Source: an uncultured Bacilli bacterium (GTDB lineage: Bacteria > Bacillota_I > Bacilli_A > RFN20 > CAG-826). From it: 64,000 nucleotides of DNA. The DNA is taken from contig CALVSB010000005.1 in the NCBI GenBank assembly GCA_944358895.1, forward strand, positions 16,969 to 80,968. Direction: 5' to 3'. Numbering within the stretch: the first letter of the stretch is position 1; the number at the start of each line of letters is the position of its first letter. The notes under the pieces are model-generated. The model was given only the letters and a program-made list of their open reading frames with translations. It had not been told where the DNA came from and did not search any database. This document shows, piece by piece, positions 58,075 to 64,000 of the stretch. A program made the translations under genes and the position numbers.

Positions 58075-59199
58075 TCAGCCCCGGCCATATTTAGCAGCAG
58101 TCACGAAGAGACTGTAATTTCCTGTTCTGAAACTTTTTTCCATTAAATTCAGCTTAAGATCGTTTACTTGGCAGGACGAATAAAACCTGTTGATGTAGTT
58201 ACTGTACACAACAAATACGTCCTTGAGTACATCATTGCCAAGATATTTCAACCTGCTGTAATGCAAATATCCTTGCCTTATCATGGCGTTGTAGTGGTCC
58301 TGAGACGGTGATATCCCTTCTCTTCTTCTTTCGAGGTCAAGAAGCAAAACCAGATAGAGATCGTCTAATGAACTAGCCGATCCCCGTTGACGTACTGTAA
58401 TGCTGAATTTGTTCTTTCGCCAACGATAGCACACTTGATTAACCCCGAAGGCCGTCTTAGCTTTTGGATAAATCAGCATTGACATAATGGTGTCCTCAAA
58501 CAAAAAGCCTTCTGGGAAATAAATATTAGAAAATAATGAAGATTTGATTAGCTTTCCCCATGGGAATCCGGTTAAATCGCGGTCTGTGTTAATTGGGCCG
58601 TTAGCAAGCTTGACTGTCTTTTGAACTTTACCATTCTCTCGCGTTCTTGCGTAATTACCTTGGACAATGTCGTAGTTATTGGCAATGGCAATGTCCAGCA
58701 TTGAGTCGATTACATCGGGTATTACTAAATCATCAGAGTCGACAAAAAAGAGATATTTTCCCTTAATGGTCAAGAGGCCAGCGTTTCGCGCGGACGCTGA
58801 ACCTCCATTTTCCTGAAAAATAATTTTAAACCTCGGATCAGCGCTGAAACGGCTTAAAAGTTTTCTTGTGTTATCTTTCGATCCGTCGTCAACCACGACC
58901 GCGCAATAAGAATGGCGGACGAGTCTTAAGGAATTCAGACATTCATTTATATATTTTTCAGCGTTGTATGCCGGTATCACAAATTGGACGTCAAAATCAT
59001 TTGTAACGTTTGCAGGATCGGCACGTTCGACGTTAATTTTTTTCATCGAATGTATTGCTTCCAATCTGTCGAGGGAACGGGAGGCTGAAGCGTCGTCGAT
59101 TTTTAAAGGAATAGCTTTCTTACGGCTTTTAAAAGAAAGAAGGAGTCTTCCTATCCCGCACCTGTTCAATATTAAGTTAAATAAATTTTCTAGAGTCAT
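58075..59199 (-). CDS. GT2-family glycosyltransferase
   Basis: 374 residues. A basic N-terminal 60 residues precede the GT-A domain with QFVIPAYNAEKYINECLNSL, VVDDGSKDNT and the metal site FVDSDDLVIPDV. A C-terminal helical region (about 240-374) is typical of capsule enzymes such as CpsI-like transferases. It is convergent with the previous glycosyltransferase gene and is the last gene of the capsule region, next to a transposase remnant. Confidence 0.88.
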   Translation of the reverse strand: MTLENLFNLILNRCGIGRLLLSFKSRKKAIPLKIDDASASRSLDRLEAIHSMKKINVERADPANVTNDFDVQFVIPAYNAEKYINECLNSLRLVRHSYCAVVVDDGSKDNTRKLLSRFSADPRFKIIFQENGGSASARNAGLLTIKGKYLFFVDSDDLVIPDVIDSMLDIAIANNYDIVQGNYARTRENGKVQKTVKLANGPINTDRDLTGFPWGKLIKSSLFSNIYFPEGFLFEDTIMSMLIYPKAKTAFGVNQVCYRWRKNKFSITVRQRGSASSLDDLYLVLLLDLERRREGISPSQDHYNAMIRQGYLHYSRLKYLGNDVLKDVFVVYSNYINRFYSSCQVNDLKLNLMEKSFRTGNYSLFVTAAKYGRG

Positions 59200-59241
59200 G
59201 TTGCTTTGTTTCAGTTATCTGCCACGTGAATTATAAAACGC

Positions 59242-59475
59242 TCACGACTGGATCCGCTTCTTCAGTATCCTCTTTATCTGCTTGTTGAAGGACTCGATGC
59301 GGTTGTTCGTGTAGATAAGCCTCCTAAGCCCAACGGGGAATTCGTAGAACGTGAGCACGTTCTCCGCCTTCTCCGACCAGACGGCGAGCTTCGGGTACTC
59401 GCCCTTCTTTTTCGCGATGAACGCCTCGAAGGCCGCCTTCCCTACATCGACGCCGACGAATGCTTTGACTTCCAT
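59242..59475 (-). pseudogene. IS256-family (mutator-type) transposase remnant
   Basis: A 77-residue product from ATG 59475, which has AAAGGAG upstream. From about residue 22 it reads KKKGEYPKLAVWSEKAENVL, FYEFPVGLRRLIYTNNRIES and FNKQIKRILKKRIQS, the C-terminal conserved block of IS256-family DDE transposases (usual length about 390-410). The first 300 or so residues, including the catalytic Asp residues, and the last residues are missing. The peptide is therefore inactive as a transposase, although it may still be translated. Confidence 0.8.
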
Positions 59476-59656
59476 ATTCAAAGCTCCTTTCTTGCCGTCC
59501 GCGCCCCCAATGGGCACCGGCCCTCCCAGCCGTCTCATCGCAGCCGATAAGGCGTCTGGCGCCAGGCAACCGATCAACGGTCGTGAAAGGAGGGCCGCGC
59601 CCCGATCATGTGTACAACGGTCAAGCCGTAAAAATTCATGGACGGGTGGCGCGGCC
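59242..59656. mobile_element. Degenerate insertion-sequence fragment
   Basis: Region holding the IS256-type remnant plus a G+C-rich flank. An inverted repeat GGCCGCGCC (59593-59601) / GGCGCGGCC (59648-59656) lies beyond the remnant. Its composition differs sharply from the A+T-rich capsule genes. The outer limits are guesses; it marks a junction between capsule and defence regions. Confidence 0.5.
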
Positions 59657-60227
59657 ATGTTCTTTATACCCTTCTCGAGCGGCTTGGCGCCTCCCTTTGG
59701 GGTACAGGATTACCTTAGCTCAAAAGTAATACGAAGATTCTGGTTACTCCCGGCTCGACACTCTTTCTAGCGAAATCTTTAATTCGGGTCACGATTCTTT
59801 AGACTGCTGTTATTGAGTTTTTCTACGGCTGTTTCTTCTCGATAACAAACTTTCTCTTCAGGAACGATTCAGCGCCAACATGCATTTTGCGTAGTTTTTT
59901 TGGCTTCGCTTCCTACCTTTTTCTCGACTTACAGAGAACCCATAGCTTGCCCTCATTGCCACGATAGTGAAACTGAATGTCGTTCTCGGGGCCAGGTATT
60001 CCTGAATATGGATCTGACATAGGAGTTGCTTTGACCTTTGATATGATGATCTCCCACAAAATCATCACATGTGCGCGACTTAATCGGAAACGAATCACCC
60101 GGTAACTACAAAGACAATTGCCGCGGCTTTACAAAAGTCTCGTTTTTTAATATTGTTTAACGATTTGAAGCGACTACTCCTTCAAATGGTAGGTCAGGGG
60201 CAAAACCATTTATTGGAGGTAATTAAT
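59657..60227. other. Gene-poor region before the nucleotidyltransferase-HEPN pair
   Basis: No intact gene is supported. A 61-codon minus-strand frame (59913-60098) has no ribosome-binding site or known motif and may be a gene fragment. The last bases carry the strong TTGGAGG ribosome-binding site of the nucleotidyltransferase gene. Confidence 0.4.
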
Positions 60228-60878
60228 ATGTATTTCTATGTCGAGAACAAAACGATCACCAAGCAGATGAGGAATCTATCATCGAAACTTCTTACAGAGC
60301 TTAGGGACAAGCTGAATTCCGAGGTCGGAATCAACACCCAGATAAGGATCGTTGGAAGCGGCAGCCACAACCTCGTCACAAGGAACGGGGACGAAAATCC
60401 GGACGTTGATTACAACTTGCTTATTACAAGCTCTCCAAACTATGACGGAAGGCGGGTAAAGGAAACCGTCAGAAAGACCTTCAACGAGGTACTCGAAGAG
60501 AATGGTCTCAAAGACTGCCAAGATTCCAAAGCCGTTCTCACGGTTACTGGCATTCCTCTATCGAACGCCGATATCAAGTCGTTCTCAATGGATCTGGGAA
60601 TTGTTAGAGAGAACGATGAAACGAAAAAGATGATGCGTCTTGTCCACTTCAAGACTGGATTTATCCAGACTGATCAATATTCCTGGGAGGAGATTCCAGA
60701 TTCGGATTCGGTTAAAGCCAAGGAAGAGGCAATCAAGAAAGAGGGATGCTGGGCAGAAGTGCGCGACCGCTACCTGAAGCTCAAGAACATGTATCTTCGC
60801 AACGCGGACTATGATCACCCGTCATACATCGTCTACGTCGAAGCCGTAAACCAAATCTATTATGGACCGGAACGCTGA
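60228..60878 (+). CDS. Nucleotidyltransferase-fold protein of an MNT-HEPN-like pair
   Basis: 216 residues from ATG 60228, which has a very good TTGGAGG; the frame is open 25 codons earlier without support. The pol-beta nucleotidyltransferase hallmark is present: GSGS at 43-46 and DVD at 59-61 (NPDVDYNLLI), with a later acidic SMDLGIV that may supply the third metal ligand. It is longer than the roughly 100-140 residues of ordinary MNT antitoxins. The next gene encodes a protein with an Rx4H HEPN motif, so it may modify or neutralise that protein. A CD-NTase-like signalling role is less likely because of its size. Confidence 0.7.
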   Translation: MYFYVENKTITKQMRNLSSKLLTELRDKLNSEVGINTQIRIVGSGSHNLVTRNGDENPDVDYNLLITSSPNYDGRRVKETVRKTFNEVLEENGLKDCQDSKAVLTVTGIPLSNADIKSFSMDLGIVRENDETKKMMRLVHFKTGFIQTDQYSWEEIPDSDSVKAKEEAIKKEGCWAEVRDRYLKLKNMYLRNADYDHPSYIVYVEAVNQIYYGPER

Positions 60879-60916
60879 ATTACTCCCGTCAGTGCTTATA
60901 CAAAACGGAGTTTAAG

Positions 60917-61411
60917 ATGAAACAGGCCAAAAAATTATCGATCTTTAAGTTGAACCGCAACATTTCGGCTTTTATAGGCAATGAAGGTTTTACATTCGGC
61001 GAACTAAAGCAAAGGGCGGAAAGCCATTTCAACTTGCTAGACATATTAGAGGTTTCTGCCTATGTCCTTTGGCAAGTCCAGGACCTGGAGCATGAAATAA
61101 GAGAACTGTGTTGCCGGACTTTGAAAAGCAGTCGCGGGCTCAAAGAAAAGACCATGGGATACCTGCTCAATAAGATTCCCGACGACGTTATATCAAAAGA
61201 CATGAAAAGGCGCCTTCGTTTAGTTGTTAGGGCCCGTAACTACATCGCGCACAAATTGTTCGAAGAATTCCTCAGCGCTGGTCTGGACGAAACCAAGGAC
61301 TTTTTAGCGAAGACTGGATTCCTTATATTTGAAGCCACTGACGCCGTTGATTCGGCTATAGCTAGGCTGGGAAATGGCATTCCAATTCAAAACATTTTTG
61401 ACGACCATTGA
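60917..61411 (+). CDS. HEPN-like putative RNase/toxin
   Basis: 164 residues, all-helical in appearance. R107-N-Y-I-A-H112 (RLVVRARNYIAHKLFEEF) fits the R-x4-H catalytic motif of HEPN RNases, with an asparagine next to the arginine as in many toxins. An earlier acidic LEVSAYVLWQVQDLEHEIREL helix fits the HEPN bundle. It lies 38 bases downstream of the nucleotidyltransferase gene with a GGAG ribosome-binding site. HEPN-MNT pairs act as toxin-antitoxin or phage-defence modules, in which the nucleotidyltransferase AMPylates the HEPN protein. Confidence 0.65.
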   Translation: MKQAKKLSIFKLNRNISAFIGNEGFTFGELKQRAESHFNLLDILEVSAYVLWQVQDLEHEIRELCCRTLKSSRGLKEKTMGYLLNKIPDDVISKDMKRRLRLVVRARNYIAHKLFEEFLSAGLDETKDFLAKTGFLIFEATDAVDSAIARLGNGIPIQNIFDDH

Positions 61412-62076
61412 AATTAGGGAAGGACCGATTAGCACTAGCAACGTCTATGAATGAAAGCAGTAAGTTAAACGAATACGAATTTAGAAAGTGGTGGATGCAA
61501 ATCTGGCCCGATTAGTAAGAGCTGGAAGCTAATGCGAAATGGCCTGCGGCCATACCAATGATCTAAGAAACGTTTATGGCAGCGAAAAATCGTATGACCA
61601 TAGTTGGCCGAGCCTTTGCGCGATTGCCTCAGCGATGAAAGGTCGGCGCGCCGCGTCCATTGCTTCGCTTGTTGCTCATTAAAAATGTCGTCTCAAAGTA
61701 TCTTAAGGCAAGCAAGTTAGGAATTAATGCCAGGTTCTTATAATGGGCAATGATTGGTTTTCCGTTAGAGCCGCTCACCCTTATGATTTATTCGCCTCAA
61801 AAAGAGTACGGCCAGCGTGTTTCGCCTTTTTAATGGTTATATGCGTTTTGCGTTCAGGGGTTGTGCTATTCACTTTCGAGCCTCCTTATTTCTTCGCCGC
61901 GCTAATTGTCTCAATGGTAATGACAAGGTCAAAGACTACGGCTAACGGCTGCTAATCGCATGAATAAGGCTTGATTTCATTTCCATAGAGAAGTTTGAAA
62001 ATGATTTTGCGGAACGCCGTTATTTCTTAGACTTATTGAACGAGCTCTCGCGAATTGAGACGCTAAATTAGATGAT
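61412..62076. other. Gene-poor region between the HEPN gene and abiH
   Basis: Nothing protein-coding is well supported; a 70-codon frame at 61743-61955 has no family or ribosome-binding site. There is a small perfect inverted repeat ATGGCC-TGC-GGCCAT at 61539-61553 and a TATAAT at 61739-61744 followed after 5 nt by an ATG of a 27-codon frame. A TAAATT box lies 7 nt before the abiH start. It may hold decayed genes. Confidence 0.35.
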
Positions 62077-63045
62077 ATGGAAAATTTATTTATCGTAGGA
62101 AACGGCTTCGACTTACAACACGGCCTGGCAACCAAATTTTCGGATTTCAAAACATATATCAAGTCTCGATATTGTAATGGTGATAATTCGATTGCACCCA
62201 TCAGTACAAAGATGCTTCCCGACGGGGTTGTCGTTGCGTCGAAAGAGACTCTATCCAAATTAATCTATAGCCTCGTAGAGGAAATCGCTGAGCTTAACGA
62301 CGATGGCAAATGGAAAGATTTCGAAAAATATCTTGGCACCATTAATTGGGACAATTACTTATCAGAAGTTTGTTTAACGGTTGAACAGTGTCTCAAACTT
62401 GATGACAACAATCCGTTTTTGGGAGCCAGTAAAAACAAAGAAAATGCCGAGCAACTATTTGAAGCATTAGGTTCTTTCCCAATGCTGATTGCCGAGTGGG
62501 TAAAAGGTGCTGAAAGCAATTCTCACCCCAGACCAATTCCGGACTATTCTTCCCTATTCTCAAACACTGACTGCGCTTTTGTGACATTCAATTACACATT
62601 TACGCTTGAAGACGTATACGGCGTTCCCAAAAACAGGATATGTCATATACATGGTGATTGCTGCTTTGAAGACATAATTGTCGGCCATGATGAAGAGAGC
62701 AAACCAGAAGACTGTGATTTGGAATTCAAGTACCCTGGCGTATTTAATATTTGCGATAGACTCTTTGAAAAACTAAAGAAAAGCGGCCAAGAGATATTAT
62801 GGAAAAACGCGAGGTTTCTAAGGTGTGCAATTAAGGGCTGCAAAAACGTGTATATTTGCGGCCACAGCCTAGGACAAAGCGATGACTACTTCTTCGAATT
62901 TTTGCGCGACAATGTGCCGTCCAATATAAGAATTGTTGTGTTCGATTTCGAAGGAGACAGCAAAGAAAAGGTGTCCAAACTCAAAAATTGCTTTGGGTTT
63001 AAAAACGTAGTTTCTGCGCCGCTTCCTGGCTCGTGTTCCGTTTAG
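62077..63045 (+). CDS. AbiH family abortive-infection protein
   Basis: 322 residues. The family pattern is clear: the N-terminal NLFIVGNGFDLQHGLATKFSDF, the central FVTFNYTFTLEDVYG with HIHGD, and the C-terminal CGHSLGQSDDYFF. AbiH was described on a lactococcal plasmid as protecting against phage; the mechanism is unknown, and the fold resembles SIR2-like Rossmann proteins. No signal peptide, so it is cytoplasmic. No Shine-Dalgarno is visible. It lies between the HEPN pair and a TIR-like gene. Confidence 0.9.
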   Translation: MENLFIVGNGFDLQHGLATKFSDFKTYIKSRYCNGDNSIAPISTKMLPDGVVVASKETLSKLIYSLVEEIAELNDDGKWKDFEKYLGTINWDNYLSEVCLTVEQCLKLDDNNPFLGASKNKENAEQLFEALGSFPMLIAEWVKGAESNSHPRPIPDYSSLFSNTDCAFVTFNYTFTLEDVYGVPKNRICHIHGDCCFEDIIVGHDEESKPEDCDLEFKYPGVFNICDRLFEKLKKSGQEILWKNARFLRCAIKGCKNVYICGHSLGQSDDYFFEFLRDNVPSNIRIVVFDFEGDSKEKVSKLKNCFGFKNVVSAPLPGSCSV

Positions 63046-63153
63046 ATTCGTCTAGCACCAATAGGTGGGCTTATTGGATGGCTCCATCGCGTTTGTGTTT
63101 GCGTGTTTATATAACCATGCAATAAAAAACATCTCACGTGTTTGACGTTCAAA

Positions 63154-63184
63154 GGAGACGGTTCTAACGGCTTCTCCTCTTTTT
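63154..63184 (+). terminator. Probable terminator after abiH
   Basis: GGAGA (63154-63158) pairs with TCTCC (63173-63177), with inner CG/CG pairs, followed by a T-rich tract. The stem is imperfect. It is convergent with the TIR-like gene. Confidence 0.5.
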
Positions 63185-63210
63185 CGAACGCTGCAGAAGA
63201 TTACAAAAAT

Positions 63211-63819
63211 TTAAAAGTTTTGGATATAAAGATCATAAATCCCATCTTTTTCTGAATCTTCCGCCTTTTTTGCCGTCCTTTCTACAATCCTTTCGGCGCT
63301 AGCTAAGAAGTCTTCTTCTTTCATGATTTCGATGTAACTTTTGTCGAAAACGTTCAATCCGCGATATGACAAACACAGGAACTCTCTTTTGATGTTTGAT
63401 CTATTTTTTATCACAATGGAAGGAAGTATGGACTTTTCGCCTGCCTCGTAATACCAGCGATATGGATTGTTCGAACCATCGGCCTGAATTACTCCTATGA
63501 TGCCGTTTCTAGACGAGTTCCTATCGCCTCGCCTCGTCTTTCTAAGGGAATATGAAATTTCCCATGGAATCCAAGAACTCTTTTTCATGTTTTTGGAAAT
63601 AATAAGAATCGTCACCGTAGTGGCGAAAATTTTATCTGCGAGGTATTTCCTTATCGTTTCATCTTTGTCGCCGGATAAATCGGGGCTGGTTCCTTCCTCA
63701 CCCTTATAGTAGTAGGCACTCTCGCCAAGAGAATCAACTATACGATCTCTTAGATTGTTGCCTTCTCTTCCTTTGACCACGTCATCGTATTTATAAGAAA
63801 TAAAAGTTGAACGTGCCAT
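63211..63819 (-). CDS. TIR-like (ThsB/DUF1863-type) protein
   Basis: 202 residues. The pattern STFISYKYDD, LRDRIVDSLG, YYKGEEGTSPDLSGDKDETIRKYLADKIFATTVTILIISKNM and SSWIPWEISYSL is that of the TIR-like DUF1863 / Thoeris ThsB family. ThsB proteins sense infection and make a cyclic ADP-ribose-type signal from NAD+, which switches on ThsA. No ThsA or other effector lies in the window; it could be further right, or this could be a solitary TIR protein. Start set by AGGAGG 10 nt upstream. Confidence 0.85.
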   Translation of the reverse strand: MARSTFISYKYDDVVKGREGNNLRDRIVDSLGESAYYYKGEEGTSPDLSGDKDETIRKYLADKIFATTVTILIISKNMKKSSWIPWEISYSLRKTRRGDRNSSRNGIIGVIQADGSNNPYRWYYEAGEKSILPSIVIKNRSNIKREFLCLSYRGLNVFDKSYIEIMKEEDFLASAERIVERTAKKAEDSEKDGIYDLYIQNF

Positions 63820-63938
63820 CTGACTATTTCCTCCTATTGTGACAATTAATTGTACTGTGTTCTTTTAAAAAGGCCCACACCCATATCCAATGATTTTTTA
63901 GCTTAAAGCCCCTAGGTGCACAGAGGTGATGACGTTGC

Positions 63939-64000
63939 TATAATTCGGGCCGCGGGGAAGTCCCGCTGAAAAAGGCCCTTGGGGAGCTCCCGCGTTTGAG
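63939..64000 (+). promoter_or_regulatory. Promoter and start of a possibly structured RNA leader, cut by the window end
   Basis: An extended -10, TGCTATAAT (hexamer 63939-63944), is followed by a G+C-rich stretch with a GCGGG-GAAGT-CCCGC hairpin. This is nested in a GGGCC/GGCCC stem, and GGGAGCTCCC comes next. Since no start codon follows within the window, the transcript would begin with structured RNA, for example a non-coding RNA or a leader region. The identity cannot be decided from 60 bases. Confidence 0.45.

Noticed and set aside
59913..60098. 61-codon minus-strand frame
   Set aside because: No ribosome-binding site, promoter or motif. At most a gene fragment.
60228..60878. CBASS-type cyclic-nucleotide synthase (CD-NTase)
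   Set aside because: The protein is only 216 residues and its partner is HEPN-like, with no CBASS effector nearby. An MNT-HEPN reading explains both genes.
61743..61955. 70-codon plus-strand frame near a TATAAT box
   Set aside because: No ribosome-binding site, no family and no coding-like composition. The -10 overlaps its ATG.

Overview
The window reads as a chromosomal segment of an uncultured Bacillota bacterium of the Bacilli/Mollicutes-related side (Erysipelotrichales- or RF39-like). The grounds are the pcrA-ligA-gatCAB run, the DUF402 and DUF1836 proteins, a GatA with a GSDTGDS serine loop that I recall from mycoplasmas, and non-hydrolysing sugar epimerases. TGA is used as a stop throughout and tryptophan is TGG, so the code is standard. 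The housekeeping genes are GC-rich. Several inserts (about 13.5-16.4 kb, 26.0-28.5 kb, 48.5-59.2 kb and 59.5-63.9 kb) are visibly richer in A+T.

Layout. 0-3.6 kb: a DUF4143 ATPase, an AbiEi-like DUF6088 protein and enolase. 3.7-10.6 kb: a first surface-glycan group (polytopic membrane protein, lipoprotein, TupA-like ATP-grasp, three glycosyltransferases). 10.6-18 kb: uracil-DNA glycosylase, an acidic membrane protein, a two-gene secreted unit ending in a Hint-domain protein, a DUF402 phosphatase and a ferredoxin-NADP reductase. 18-23.8 kb: tsaE-tsaB-rimI-tsaD (tRNA t6A), an AlbA_2 regulator, asnS. 23.8-26 kb: three unknown membrane proteins. 26-28 kb: an ATPase plus TOPRIM-like pair resembling defence systems. 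28.5-38 kb: pcrA-ligA-gatC-gatA-gatB, DUF1836, galE. 38-59.2 kb: a large capsule/exopolysaccharide region with a phosphoglycosyl transferase, two flippases, two polymerase/ligase-like proteins, the UDP-N-acetyl-L-fucosamine genes capE-capF-capG, UDP-glucose dehydrogenase and five glycosyltransferases. 59.2-63.9 kb: an IS256-family remnant, then a nucleotidyltransferase-HEPN pair, AbiH and a TIR-like protein, which together look like a defence island. The window ends at a promoter and what looks like a structured RNA leader.

How it fits together. The glycan genes provide nucleotide sugars (GalE, Ugd, CapEFG), a lipid-linked initiating sugar (PGT), chain building (GT2/GT4), export (two Wzx) and polymerisation (Wzy-like). 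A pattern crossing functional groups is that many first genes of transcription units lack a Shine-Dalgarno sequence and instead have a -10-like hexamer only 6-11 nt before the start codon. This suggests widespread leaderless or near-leaderless transcripts. Operon-internal genes mostly overlap by ATGA/GTGA or carry a normal ribosome-binding site. No tRNA, rRNA or CRISPR array was found.
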